Shown here one piece after another: positions 8,874 to 18,245 of a DNA stretch of 64,000 nt. The translations under genes were made by a program, and so were the position numbers. The DNA comes from Streptomyces sp. Ncost-T10-10d (GTDB taxonomy: Bacteria; Actinomycetota; Actinomycetes; Streptomycetales; Streptomycetaceae). Under the pieces are notes generated by a model. It ran no database searches. It saw nothing but the letters and a program-made list of their open reading frames with translations, and was not told where the DNA came from. Position 1 is the stretch's first letter. The number at the start of each line of letters is the position of its first letter. The stretch is from assembly GCF_900091955.1 (NCBI RefSeq), contig NZ_FMDF01000175.1, positions 1 through 64,000 on the forward strand, written 5' to 3'.

Positions 8874-10247
8874 CTACGAAGCCCGTGCCCGGACCAGTGT
8901 CAGCACCTCGTCCCGTACCGCCGTCATCGTCTGCTCGTCCCGGGCCTCGACGTTCAGGCGCAGCAGGGGTTCCGTGTTGGAGGCTCGGAGGTTGAACCAC
9001 CAGTCCGGCCCCGTGACCGTCAGGCCGTCCAGGTCGTCGGTCGTGACACCGTCGCGGGGTGCGAAGGATTCACGTACCGCTGCCGTGCGGCCCGGCTGGT
9101 CGGCGACGGTGGAGTTGATCTCGCCGGATCCGGTGTAGCGGTCGTACCGGGCGACCAGTTCCGACAGTGTGCCGTCCTGGCCGCCCAGCGCGGCCAGGAC
9201 GTGGAGTGCGGCGAGCATGCCCGTATCGGCGTTCCAGAAGTCACGGAAGTAGTAGTGCGCGGAGTGTTCGCCGCCGAAGATCGCGCTGTGCTCGGCCATC
9301 TCCGCCTTGATGAAGGAGTGGCCCACGCGGGTACGGACCGGGGTCCCGCCGTTCTCTCGGACGACCTCGGGGACCGAGAGGGACGTGATCAGGTTGTGGA
9401 TGACGGTGCCCTTGCCGCCGTTACGGGCGAGTTCGCGGGCCGCGACCAGGGCGGTGATCGCGGACGGGGAGACGCCCGCGCCCCGCTCGTCGACGACGAA
9501 GCAGCGGTCGGCGTCGCCGTCGAAGGCGAGGCCCAGATCGGCGCCCTCGGCCACGACGCGGGCCTGGAGGTCGACGAGGTTCTTCGGGTCGAGGGGGTTG
9601 GCCTCGTGGTTGGGGAACGTGCCGTCGAGCTCGAAGTACATCGGCACGAGGTCGACGGGGAGCTCCGCGAAGACGGTGGGGACGGTGTGGCCGCCCATGC
9701 CGTTGCCCGCGTCGACGACGACCTTCAGCGGGCGGATCGATGCGAGGTCGACCAGGGACAGCAGGTGCGCGGTGTAGTCGGGGAGCGTCTCGCGCTCGGT
9801 GACGGTGCCGGGGACGGCGGCCGGTTGCGGTGTGCCGGTCTCGGACCACTTCTCGACCAGGGCGCGGATCTCGGAGAGCCCGGTGTCCTGGCCGACGGGT
9901 GCGGCGCCCGCCCGGCAGAGCTTGATGCCGTTGTAATGCGCCGGGTTGTGCGAGGCGGTGAACATCGCGCCGGGGAGACCGAGGCTGCCGGAGGCGAAGT
10001 ACAGCTGGTCGGTCGAGCAGAGGCCGATCAGTGTGACGTCCGCGCCACGCGCCGTGGCGCCGCGCGCGAAGGCTCCCGAGAGGCCGGGCGACGAGGGCCG
10101 CATGTCGTGGCCGATCACGATCGCGTCCGCACCCGTCACCTCGACGAACGCCGCCCCGAACTGCTCGGCCAGCGATTCGTCCCACTGGTCGGGCACCACT
10201 CCGCGCACGTCGTACGCCTTGACGATCTGCGACAGATCAGCAGCCAC
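8874..10247 (-). CDS. manB: phosphomannomutase/phosphoglucomutase
   Basis: A 457-residue alpha-D-phosphohexomutase that converts mannose-6-phosphate to mannose-1-phosphate, and possibly glucose phosphates too. All signature loops are present: the catalytic serine loop TASHNPAHYNG, the Mg-binding DGDADRC, the sugar-binding GGEHSAHYYF and the C-terminal phosphate-binding RASNTEPLLRLN. GTG at 10247 was chosen because an excellent AGGAGG lies eight bases upstream; an ATG 12 codons earlier lacks this support. Together with manA and the nucleotidyltransferase at 23.4-24.5 kb it makes a GDP-mannose route. Confidence 0.95.
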   Translation of the reverse strand: MAADLSQIVKAYDVRGVVPDQWDESLAEQFGAAFVEVTGADAIVIGHDMRPSSPGLSGAFARGATARGADVTLIGLCSTDQLYFASGSLGLPGAMFTASHNPAHYNGIKLCRAGAAPVGQDTGLSEIRALVEKWSETGTPQPAAVPGTVTERETLPDYTAHLLSLVDLASIRPLKVVVDAGNGMGGHTVPTVFAELPVDLVPMYFELDGTFPNHEANPLDPKNLVDLQARVVAEGADLGLAFDGDADRCFVVDERGAGVSPSAITALVAARELARNGGKGTVIHNLITSLSVPEVVRENGGTPVRTRVGHSFIKAEMAEHSAIFGGEHSAHYYFRDFWNADTGMLAALHVLAALGGQDGTLSELVARYDRYTGSGEINSTVADQPGRTAAVRESFAPRDGVTTDDLDGLTVTGPDWWFNLRASNTEPLLRLNVEARDEQTMTAVRDEVLTLVRARAS

Positions 10248-10423
10248 GGGCCGGTCCTCCTGAGATTTCTGCGGACCGCCCAAACTACCCGGCGGCCGTT
10301 CGGGCGGGCCGTGGGGGCTTGCGGCTGTGCGGCTGTGCGGTTGCCCGTCTGTGCGTACGGTGACCGGGGGCGGCCGGTTGCCGCTTTGTCCTCATTGCCG
10401 GGCGGGGTCGAGTGCCGTGCCGC

Positions 10424-11397
10424 TCAAGGAAGCATCCGGCCCAGCGCCGTCGTGCTCTGTGCCGGCACGATCAGGCACATCACGAACAGCAGTCCCAGGC
10501 TCCACGGCAGCACCTTGCGCAGCAGGTCCCCCTCGCGTCCGGCCAGGCCGACCGCCGCGCACGCGATCGTCAGGTTCTGCGGAGAGATCATCTTGCCGAG
10601 CACCCCGCCGGAGCTGTTCGCCGCGGCCAGCAGCTCCGGTGAGAGAGCTGATTCGCCTGCCGCCGAGACCTGGAGTGCGCCGAAGAGGGCGTTCGCGGAG
10701 GTGTCGGAGCCGGGAGACCGCGACGCCGAACCGGCCGAGCACCGGCGAGAGGAAGGCCGGTCCGGCACCTGCCGCGGCTACGAACTGGCCGATCGTGGCG
10801 GCCTGCCCGGAGAGGTTCATGACGTACGCGAGTGCCAGTACGGAGGTCACGGTGAGGATCGCGTACCGCAGTTCATACACCGTGCCCGCCCACTCGCGCG
10901 CCGCGGCCCGGGGCCGTACGCGGAGGACGACGGTGGTGACCAGGCCGGCCAGCAGGACGAGGGTGCCGCCGGTGGCGATGACCGGGAGCGTGAAGAGGTT
11001 GGCGCCGACCGGCTTGCCCGCCGGGTTCGCGACATCGAGCAGGGGCCGGTTCGAAACCCGGGTCGCCTCGGTCAGCAGCTCCTTGGCCGGAGGGATCCGG
11101 GCGACGGAGAAGACGGCGACGATGAGCGCGTACGGGGCGTAGGCACGCAGCACTTCGCGGTGCGGGTCCTCGCGATCGAGGTCCTCGCTCCGCACGCTTG
11201 TCAGGACCGCCGTACACACCGGCTCCTCGGCCGGCCTGCGCGCCCCGGGAACGGCCATCAGCGCTGCCGCGCCCACGAGCACGGCGGCGATGTCCGCGAG
11301 TTGGGCGGAGACGTAATCGGACGCGGTGAACTGGGCCGCGGCGAAGGCGAATCCGCAGACGAGTGCGGGCAGCCAGGTCTCGCGCAGCCCGCGCTCA
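10424..11397 (-). pseudogene. L-lactate permease (LctP/LldP family), truncated and frameshifted
   Basis: A remnant of an L-lactate/H+ symporter. Recognisable membrane sequence starts at RGLRETWLPAL, which corresponds to an internal part of the family, so roughly the first 200 residues are absent; the remnant abuts the 3' end of the DUF3499 gene. It reads in one frame to FLSPVLGRFGVAVS, then continues as GSDTSANALFGALQV in another frame to the normal C-terminus ALGRMLP. One extra base in the ggg at about 10712-10714 explains the shift. The frameshift alone could be a sequencing error, but the missing N-terminus makes a pseudogene very likely. No intact copy is in the window. Confidence 0.8.
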
Positions 11398-11772
11398 GGA
11401 CTCCGGCGAGCGCAGCACCCGCAGATGGCCGCGCCGGGCGACCTCCATCGGGTCCGCGGCCTGCGGGCCGCCACCCCTGCCGTCGGCTCCGCGGTCGTGC
11501 GGGCGCGCCGCTTCCCGTACGGCATTGGCAAGTGCTTCGAGGTCGTCACCGCTGGGGCGGGTGGGAGCGGAGGGGTCGGAGAGCCTGACGACCTCCCAGC
11601 CACGTGGCGCGGTCAGCCGCTCACTGTGCTCGGCACAGAGGTCGTAGCAGTGGGGCTCGGCATAAGTGGCGAGCGGGCCGAGGACCGCAGTCGAGTCGGC
11701 ATAGACGTACGTCAGTGTCGCGACGGCAGGGCGGCCGCACGCGGTGCGCGAACAGCGACGTACAGGGCTCAC
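11395..11772 (-). CDS. DUF3499 family protein
   Basis: A 125-residue actinobacterial protein with a zinc-ribbon-like N-terminal half: RRCSRTACGRPAVATLTY, then EPHCYDLCAEHSERLTAPRGWEVVRL, giving four cysteines and two histidines as likely metal ligands. The C-terminal half is charged and probably disordered. The function of the family is unknown. GTG at 11772 fits the conserved start SPVRRCS but has no convincing ribosome-binding site; an ATG 50 codons upstream is in frame. It is divergent from the zincin-like gene at 12092, the usual neighbour as I recall it. Confidence 0.85.
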   Translation of the reverse strand: MSPVRRCSRTACGRPAVATLTYVYADSTAVLGPLATYAEPHCYDLCAEHSERLTAPRGWEVVRLSDPSAPTRPSGDDLEALANAVREAARPHDRGADGRGGGPQAADPMEVARRGHLRVLRSPES

Positions 11773-12091
11773 GATGTTGGACGGTACCGCACTCTTGAGC
11801 GGGCTGCGACGACTCTCCCTCAGGTCACCCCACCGTGTCGCCCTGTGACCTCCGGCACAACCGCCTTCCGGACAGTCCTCCTGACCTGCGGAGGAACCCG
11901 GAGGAGCAGACCGTATCGGCAACGATTCCGGTCACCACTCGACACAAAAGCTGTCATTCAGCAGGAGATCAACGGTCAGGAGCTGGGCCTGAAACGGGCT
12001 CCCGTTTGGCCGGATTGTTCAGGATTGGACATGCCGACGCCCCGTCAGGGAGCAGCGATCCACCTGCGCGGCAGAGAGTTACCCTGCGTCA
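11773..12091. promoter_or_regulatory. divergent intergenic region between DUF3499 and zincin-like genes
   Basis: About 320 bases with no supported gene. It must hold promoters in both directions. The middle (11920-11990) is somewhat AT-richer than its surroundings. I see no inverted repeat or -35/-10 pair strong enough to name. Confidence 0.35.
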
Positions 12092-12526
12092 GTGATGGAC
12101 AGTCCCGTACCCCCTCCCGACCAGTCCGAGCCGCGCCCGCGCCGTCGTGACCGCCATGGCCGCGGCATGCGCGGGCCCGTCGCCCCGCCCCAGGTGCCGC
12201 TCTCGGCCAGCAGGGCGGAGAACTTCCGTGATCTCGTGCAGGATTCGGTGGAACGGCTGGAGCGGCGCTGGCCACAGCTGGCCGATGTCGACTTCATGGT
12301 GCTCGATGTGCCGGGGACTCAGGAGGAGACCGTACCGCTGGGGCGTGCGGTCTCGGCGGAGAAGGACCGGCCCGCGCAGATCATCATCTACCGGCGGCCC
12401 GTCGAGATCCGCACCAAGAGCCGCGACGAGCGCGCCCTGCTGGTGCACGAGGTCGTGGTGGAGCAGGTCGCGGACCTGCTCGGTCTTTCGCCGGAGTCGG
12501 TCGATCCGCGGTACGGGCAGGAGTAG
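12092..12526 (+). CDS. zincin-like metallopeptidase family protein
   Basis: A 144-residue protein of the zincin-like family (DUF1025). A basic, Pro/Arg-rich N-terminal 35 residues precedes the fold. The position of the HExxH zinc motif is occupied by HEVVVEQVADLLGL: the first H and E are present but the second histidine is replaced, so peptidase activity is doubtful. I believe this form is usual for actinobacterial members. The start is GTG 12092 or ATG 12095, one codon apart. It is divergent from DUF3499 and convergent with the DUF5719 gene. Confidence 0.82.
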   Translation: MMDSPVPPPDQSEPRPRRRDRHGRGMRGPVAPPQVPLSASRAENFRDLVQDSVERLERRWPQLADVDFMVLDVPGTQEETVPLGRAVSAEKDRPAQIIIYRRPVEIRTKSRDERALLVHEVVVEQVADLLGLSPESVDPRYGQE

Positions 12527-12531
12527 GAGCG

Positions 12532-12581
12532 GCGGTACGAGCGGGCCCGGCGCCCGGTCCCACCCGTACGACCCGTACCGC
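12532..12581. terminator. likely bidirectional terminator between convergent genes
   Basis: Inverted repeat gcggtacg (12532-12539) and cgtaccgc (12574-12581) with further G+C pairing inside, sitting between the stops of the zincin-like gene (12526) and the DUF5719 gene (12590). Confidence 0.5.
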
Positions 12582-12589
12582 CCGCCCGC

Positions 12590-14116
12590 TCAGTCGTCCA
12601 GGACCGACAGGTCCTGCTCGACCGCGGGCACCTCGACCGTTCCGCCGTCGTCCGGCAGGGTCTGCACGGTGAACATCTGGATGCCGGCCTGCGGCAGGGC
12701 GAGCGTGCGTGCGGCGTGGACCGGGCCGCCCGACTGTGTCTCCACCGTCAGCGCGTAGCCGCCCTTGAGCCCGGACGGTACGGGCGGCGTGACCGCGAGC
12801 GTCGTACCGCCCTTGACCGTGTACGTCTTGACGGCCGGTTCGCCGCCTCCGCTGCCCGCGGAGGCGGTGACCTTCACGGTGGCGGTGGCGCCCGGCGCGG
12901 TGAGCGAGAGGGTGGAGCCCTTGGCCCGGTTGTCGGCCACGGTCGCCTGTGCGCCCACCGGGCCGGTCGCCGGGATGTAGGCGACCTCCTGCCCGTCGCC
13001 CTTGCCGCGGACCACACGCAGCGCGGCCACCACCGGGGCGCCCTTTCCGCCGTGGGCCGGGGTGAGCAGCAGGGAGCCGGCTTCGCCCCTGGTGATGTCC
13101 TTCAGGTCGACGCCCGCGGTCATCCTCGACTTGACGTGGAGGTCCTCGTGTCCGGCCGGCGAGATCGCGCCGGTCTTGCCGAGCAGTTTCACCGTCAGAT
13201 CGGCGTCGTCGTCGCCGGGTGCGAACGCCACCAGGCGCACCGAGGTGGCGTCCGCCGGGATGCCGGGAAGCACCAGGGTGCCCGTCGGGTCGGCCGAGGC
13301 TGCCAGCCAGTCGCTGCCGACCCCTTCGTCCGCGGCTCTGACGACCGCGCCGACGCGTCCGGTACGGGTGGTGACGTGGACGGTCACGTCCTCGGCCACC
13401 TTGCTGGTCAGCGTGGAGATCAGGACCGGGACACTGGACCGGGCGGGCACCGTGATGCCCTCGCCCACATCGGACTTGAGGGTGCCGTCCGGACCGTACA
13501 GCTCGATGTCGGCGACGGCCGCGGTGTCGTCCGGGTTGGTGAGGTGGACGTAGTCCTCGCGGGACTTCGCGGTGCTCGCGGCCGGGAACCAGAAGTCCGT
13601 GTCGGGTCCGGTGCAGCTGACTCCGAGCAGGCCGCGGGCACCGCCCGCCTCGACCGTGGTGGTCTGCTGGGTGGTCCAGCCAGGTGCCAGGCGGCCGGTG
13701 GCGGTGCCGACCAGCGCGGGGGCGTCGGCGCCGGACTCGTCGGCGGTGGCCGGCTTGCCGGGCTCCTTGAGGGAGACGACCGGCTTTCCGGGATCCGCCT
13801 TCGCCTTGTCCTTCTTGTCCTTGTTCCCGTCCTTGTTCGTGGCGTCGTCGGCCGTCGTGGACGTGGACTGCTTCAGTTCGGCCGTACCGGCCTCGCCGCC
13901 GCTGCCGCCCGCCGGGGTGAACGACGTGTATGTCGTCTCCGCGAGGTCCGAGAGACCGGGCGCCGGGCAGAGCAGGGTGGACCGTTCCACCGGCAGCCGG
14001 GTGGCGGCCTTCGCCTCCGTCGTGCCCCCGTCTTCGGGCACGGTGAGCGCGGCGAAGCCGGTGACGGCGGCGAGGGCGACGGTGCCCGCGATGAGGGACA
14101 GGCTGGTGGACTTCAC
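12590..14116 (-). CDS. DUF5719 family exported protein
   Basis: A 508-residue extracytoplasmic protein. Residues 1-37 look like a signal peptide or membrane anchor (basic MKSTSLSL, hydrophobic core, AKA). The mature part begins with a low-complexity Gly/Thr/Lys/Asp-rich region at about 85-125, followed by a beta-rich region with repeated Thr/Val/Gly segments. I know of no established function. Its start codon overlaps the stop of the upstream large glycosyltransferase by four bases (ATGA at 14113-14116), so the two are translationally coupled and probably act together at the cell surface. Confidence 0.85.
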   Translation of the reverse strand: MKSTSLSLIAGTVALAAVTGFAALTVPEDGGTTEAKAATRLPVERSTLLCPAPGLSDLAETTYTSFTPAGGSGGEAGTAELKQSTSTTADDATNKDGNKDKKDKAKADPGKPVVSLKEPGKPATADESGADAPALVGTATGRLAPGWTTQQTTTVEAGGARGLLGVSCTGPDTDFWFPAASTAKSREDYVHLTNPDDTAAVADIELYGPDGTLKSDVGEGITVPARSSVPVLISTLTSKVAEDVTVHVTTRTGRVGAVVRAADEGVGSDWLAASADPTGTLVLPGIPADATSVRLVAFAPGDDDADLTVKLLGKTGAISPAGHEDLHVKSRMTAGVDLKDITRGEAGSLLLTPAHGGKGAPVVAALRVVRGKGDGQEVAYIPATGPVGAQATVADNRAKGSTLSLTAPGATATVKVTASAGSGGGEPAVKTYTVKGGTTLAVTPPVPSGLKGGYALTVETQSGGPVHAARTLALPQAGIQMFTVQTLPDDGGTVEVPAVEQDLSVLDD

Positions 14117-17100
14117 TCGGACTCGCCTCGCGATGCGTTACCGGTCGGCCACGGGTTCTGGCCCGGGGCGGGGTTCTCGTCGGGGTTCTGCGGGTCGTAC
14201 TGGCCCTGTTGGCCGTAGTGGGCCTGGGGGTCGTACGGAGCCTGCGGGTCGTACTGAGGGGGTTGAGGGGCGTACTGCGCCTGCGGGTCGTACTGCTGTT
14301 GCTGCTGCGCGTAGCCGTACGGGTCGTAGGCGTTCTGCTGGTACGGGTCGGCGGTCGCCTGGTGCTCCTGTTGCGTACCGTACTGGCCGTCCTGGTACTG
14401 GCCGTCCTGGTACTGGCCGTCCTGGTACTGGCCGTCCTGGTACTGGCCGTCCTGGTACTGCTGGTAGTCGGCGCCCTGGTACTGCTGCGCGTCCCATTCT
14501 CCGTACTGCTGCTGCGGCACCGCCGCGTACTGATCGCTGTCGGCCTGCGGGGTGAACACGCCCTGGTCGTCGGTCTGCTGCGGATGCGGTTCGGCCGTCT
14601 GCTGTGCGGGGATGTACTCCCCCGCCGCCTCCTCGGCGCTCCCGTCCGGCTCCGGCTCGGCCTCCGCCTCCGCCTTGGCGGCCGCGCGCAGCCTGCGTGC
14701 CCGGCGCCCCTCCCCCGAGACCGGCTCCGCGGGGACCGCCATGTCCTCCTCGGGCAGGTCGTCGTCGATCTCCCGGCGACGGCCGGGCAGGGCGAGGACC
14801 ACCAGGACCACGGCCAGCGCGACCTGGGCCCAGATCCAGGCGGTGTGGGTGAGCGGGGTGTTGTACGTAAGGTCCAGGGTGCCGCCCTCGGCGGGGAGCT
14901 CGAAGCCCTGAGCCCAGCCGTCGACGGTCTTCCGGGTCAGGGCACGCCCGTTGAGCGTGGCCTCCCAGCCCGGGTCGGCGGCATCGGCGATCCGCAGCAC
15001 CCGGCCGGAGCCGCCTGCCGGAATCTTCGTGTGCGCCTCGACGGGGAGGGAGCCCACGGGCAGCGGTTCGCCGTCGGCGCCGGACGGGATGATCATGACG
15101 CGGGCGACCTGCCGGTCGACCCGCCACAGCGCACTGCCGTCCAGCTGACTCAGCCGACTGAGGCCCGGGGTCGCGTCGAGGACCCGGCTCATCTCCTTCG
15201 GAGCGCCGTCCCGTACCAGTACATAACGGATCGCGAATCCGCTGAGCTGGCTGCCCTGGTCGGCGCCGGAGCCCGCGACCAGATTGGCGACGACCTTGTC
15301 GAGGCGGCTGTTGCTGCCGCTCGCCTCGGCCAGTTCCGCGTCACCGAGCCGCGCGCCGGAGCCGCGTACCAGGGTGTACGAGACGGCGGCGGGCGATGTG
15401 CCGCCGAGGACCAGGGTGCGCGGCTGGTCGCGGGTGGTGCTCTCCTCCGCGACGAACGCGGGCACCTGCACCGGGTCGCGGCGCTCCAGCGGGCCCGCGG
15501 CGCCGCCGATCATCCAGCCGGCGGCGGCCAGCACCGGGGCGAGGCCCGCGGCAAGAGCGATCAGTGCGGCGACGGGCTGGCGCCAGCCGAAGCTGAGCTC
15601 GGCCACGCGTACCCGGGCGCCGTCCGCGCCGACCAGCGCGGCGGCGATCAGCGCGATGCCGTAGACGAGGGTGGCGGGACCCGCCCAGCCCGAACCGTTG
15701 GCGAGAGCGGCGAAGACCAGTGCCACGAGCGCGACCGCCCACGCGGTACGTACCGCGAACTGCCGCTCCCCGCGCAGCAGCGCCGCCAGCGCGGCGAACA
15801 CGATGCCGAGCAGCAGCACACCGCCTGCGGCCTTGGGGCCGCCGGGGCTGATGCCGAGCAGGTCGAGCGCGGAAGCCGTGCCCGTACCGATCTCCGGGCC
15901 CGCCTCCTTGAGGAAGCCGGACGGGCTGGTGAGGAGCGACAGCGACCAGGGCGCGAGAACCAGCAGCGGGGTGCCGATCGCTGCGAGGAAGCGGAGCCCG
16001 TACGCGGCGATGTCGTCGCGGCGCAGTGCGAGCACCCCGACGCCGAGAACCACGGCGAGCGGCCAGACGATGGGCGTGAAGGCCATCGCGAAGGTGAGGA
16101 GCAGGGTGTACGTCCAGGTGGCGCGCCAGCTGCCGCGGGCGTCGCCGGCGGCGCGCATGCCGTGCGCGGAGACGGCGGCGCGGGCGATCAGTGGGAGCAG
16201 GACGGCCAGTACGGCGGTGCCCAGACGGCCCGTCGCCAGTGCGCCGGTCGCGGCGGGCAGGAAGGCGTACGCGATGCTCGCCCAGGCCCGCAGCAGCCTT
16301 GATTCGAGCAGCGGCCGGGAGACGAAGTACGCGGTGAGCCCGGCGAGCGGGACCGAGCAGACCAGCAGCAGCGTGAGCGCGAGGCCGGTCGAGCCGAGGA
16401 ACAGCACGGACAGGGCCGAGATGATGGCGAGGTAGGGCGGTGCGGTCTGCGTGCCGCCGGTACCGACCGGGTGCCAGCCGTCCGCGTACCTGCCCCACAG
16501 GTCGGAGACGTCGGCGGGCGCGGGCAGCAGTGCACCGCCCGCCAGCGCTCCGCCACCGAGCAGGCTGCGGCAGGCGACGAGCGAGACGAACAGCAGAAGG
16601 GCGAAGAGCACCGGGCCCGGCTTGCGCCCGATCCGCTTCAGCCGCGCGAACTGCTCGATCTCCAGGAAGTCGGCGTCGTCGCCACCGGGACCGGACTCCA
16701 CGGCGCCGTGCCGTGAGCCGCCGGAGTCGGCATCGGAACCGCCGCCGAAGTTTCCTGCGACCTGCTCGACGGTGGCACGGACGGTGGCGCCGGGCGGCGG
16801 GAAGAGGCCGCGCAGTTCGGCCTGGTCGACGGCGCCCTTGCCGCGGCTGCGCCGGGCCGAGAGGATCCGCCCGGGCCGCAGCAGGGTGCCGAAGAGCCCG
16901 GCGACCTCGTCGAGGGCCTGGCCGGGCACCTTGCCGACGAGATAGGCGAGGGTACGCAGCAGGGTGCCGAGGACGAGCCGGAGCATCACCCAGGGCAGGG
17001 CCTTGGCGCGTGCGTTGACCAGCATCGTGTAGACGGCGCCGGCCTTGTCGACACGGTGCGGGGAGGCGACCGAACGTCCCGCGCAGTCGATGGGGCGGCG

Positions 17101-17937
17101 CTCGCGGGCGGATGCCTCGGCGTGCCTGAGGATGGCATCGGGGGCGACGAGCACCCGGTGTCCGGCTGTGTGCGCGCGCCAGCACAGGTCGACGTCGTCA
17201 CGCATCAGCGGGAGCCTGCGGTCGAACCCGCCGAGTTCCTCCCAGATGTCACGGCGGATCAGCATGCCCGCGGTGGAGACGGAGAGCACGGTACGGACCT
17301 GGTCGTGCTGGCCCTGGTCCTGCTCGCGCCGGTCGAGTCCGGTCCAGCGGCGACCGCTGTTGGCGATGGAGACGCCGACTTCGAGCAGTTGCTTGCGGTC
17401 GTACCAGCCGCGGAGCTTGGGGCCGACGATCGCCGCGTGCGGGTCGCTGTCGACAACACGCAGCATCTCGGCGAGCGCGTCGGGTTCGGGTGCGCAGTCG
17501 TCGTGGAGCAGCCAGAGCCACTGCACCGGTTCGCCGTGCGGCAGTTCGGGCAGGTCGTACGCGTCGTCGCGCCAGGACCTGCTGACGGGGTCCCAGCTGC
17601 TGGGGCGCTTCAGGTACGGGAGGTCCTCGGGGGTGAGGACGCCGGCCGTGCGGGTCGCCTCGTCGACGGCGGTGCCGAAGCTCGTACGGCGCGCGAGGTG
17701 CAGGACGCGTTCGGCGCCGAGGGCTTCGGTGACCAGCCGCGCGGAGTCGTCGGCGCTGCCGGTGTCGGCGGCGACGATGTTCTGTACGGGGCGTTCCTGC
17801 CCGAGCAGCCCGGCGAGCGCGTCGGGCAGCCAGCGCGCGCCGTCGTGGGAGACGAGCACGGCGGTGACGACATGCCGGGGGAAGTCTGGGGCGGCGGCAG
17901 CCGCGTACGGCGCCGTCGATTGGCTGTGCACGGACAT
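14113..17937 (-). CDS. large membrane glycosyltransferase (GT2 N-terminal domain, multi-span core, Gln/Tyr-rich tail)
   Basis: A 1274-residue protein. Residues about 20-300 are a family 2 glycosyltransferase domain: VTAVLVSHDGARWLPDAL at the start, WLWLLHDDCAPEPDAL with a DxD-like acidic pair, and RDDVDLCWRAHTAGHRVL. Many membrane segments follow (about residues 450-860), then an extracytoplasmic beta-rich part, a last hydrophobic segment (TAWIWAQVALAVVLVVLAL) and a 180-residue cytoplasmic tail rich in Gln, Tyr, Asp and Gly with five QYQDG repeats. It probably transfers a lipid-linked sugar in envelope polymer synthesis; donor and acceptor are unknown. Start ATG 17937 has GGAGGG 11 bases upstream. 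Confidence 0.88.
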   Translation of the reverse strand: MSVHSQSTAPYAAAAAPDFPRHVVTAVLVSHDGARWLPDALAGLLGQERPVQNIVAADTGSADDSARLVTEALGAERVLHLARRTSFGTAVDEATRTAGVLTPEDLPYLKRPSSWDPVSRSWRDDAYDLPELPHGEPVQWLWLLHDDCAPEPDALAEMLRVVDSDPHAAIVGPKLRGWYDRKQLLEVGVSIANSGRRWTGLDRREQDQGQHDQVRTVLSVSTAGMLIRRDIWEELGGFDRRLPLMRDDVDLCWRAHTAGHRVLVAPDAILRHAEASARERRPIDCAGRSVASPHRVDKAGAVYTMLVNARAKALPWVMLRLVLGTLLRTLAYLVGKVPGQALDEVAGLFGTLLRPGRILSARRSRGKGAVDQAELRGLFPPPGATVRATVEQVAGNFGGGSDADSGGSRHGAVESGPGGDDADFLEIEQFARLKRIGRKPGPVLFALLLFVSLVACRSLLGGGALAGGALLPAPADVSDLWGRYADGWHPVGTGGTQTAPPYLAIISALSVLFLGSTGLALTLLLVCSVPLAGLTAYFVSRPLLESRLLRAWASIAYAFLPAATGALATGRLGTAVLAVLLPLIARAAVSAHGMRAAGDARGSWRATWTYTLLLTFAMAFTPIVWPLAVVLGVGVLALRRDDIAAYGLRFLAAIGTPLLVLAPWSLSLLTSPSGFLKEAGPEIGTGTASALDLLGISPGGPKAAGGVLLLGIVFAALAALLRGERQFAVRTAWAVALVALVFAALANGSGWAGPATLVYGIALIAAALVGADGARVRVAELSFGWRQPVAALIALAAGLAPVLAAAGWMIGGAAGPLERRDPVQVPAFVAEESTTRDQPRTLVLGGTSPAAVSYTLVRGSGARLGDAELAEASGSNSRLDKVVANLVAGSGADQGSQLSGFAIRYVLVRDGAPKEMSRVLDATPGLSRLSQLDGSALWRVDRQVARVMIIPSGADGEPLPVGSLPVEAHTKIPAGGSGRVLRIADAADPGWEATLNGRALTRKTVDGWAQGFELPAEGGTLDLTYNTPLTHTAWIWAQVALAVVLVVLALPGRRREIDDDLPEEDMAVPAEPVSGEGRRARRLRAAAKAEAEAEPEPDGSAEEAAGEYIPAQQTAEPHPQQTDDQGVFTPQADSDQYAAVPQQQYGEWDAQQYQGADYQQYQDGQYQDGQYQDGQYQDGQYQDGQYGTQQEHQATADPYQQNAYDPYGYAQQQQQYDPQAQYAPQPPQYDPQAPYDPQAHYGQQGQYDPQNPDENPAPGQNPWPTGNASRGESE
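14380..14460 (-). repeat. 15-bp in-frame tandem repeat (QYQDG)
   Basis: Five near-identical 15-bp units (ggccgtcctggtact on the plus strand) inside the tail of the large glycosyltransferase, coding QYQDG repeats at about residues 1160-1186. The DNA units are almost perfect, so copy number may vary between strains by slippage. Confidence 0.85.
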
Positions 17938-18245
17938 CGAGGTACGGGCCCTCCGGCCGGGTCCGGGGGGCGTCCCCCCGGGGGCTGCATCGGTGTACAC
18001 GCGCGCTCCGTCGGGGCGTTGGCGCGTCTCGGACGGGGCCCCACACTAACGGTACGGATAACCGCGGTGCCGCCGAGCGGTTGAACGAGGGCCGTGACGG
18101 GGCGGTGGTGCAGCGGCGGCGGGCACAGTGATGGCCCGTCGCCTGCGGGGGGGGTGCAGGCGGCGGGCCGTGATCGGTCGCGGTCCGGTGGGCGGGGCCG
18201 GCGCGCGCGTCGTACGCGGTGTTCTGTTGTTCCGGTGGTCCGCGG
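17938..18245. other. intergenic region with whiB terminator
   Basis: This 308-base gap separates the large glycosyltransferase gene from whiB, both on the minus strand. It holds the whiB terminator hairpin (18133-18169) and presumably the glycosyltransferase promoter. No gene is supported. Confidence 0.5.
18133..18169 (-). terminator. hairpin terminator downstream of whiB
   Basis: A 14-bp stem (18133-18146 with 18156-18169, one mismatch) around a G-rich nine-base loop, about 75 bases past the whiB stop. Confidence 0.65.

Noticed and set aside
5716..11588. Long plus-strand open frames opposite manA, the SIS gene, manB and the permease remnant (743 and 912 codons)
   Set aside because: All are shadows of real minus-strand genes, with Arg/Gly/Ala-rich products and no family features.
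12716..16302. Plus-strand frames of 500 and 697 codons opposite DUF5719 and the large glycosyltransferase
   Set aside because: Antisense to coupled genes with signal peptide, membrane and GT2 features; no independent evidence.
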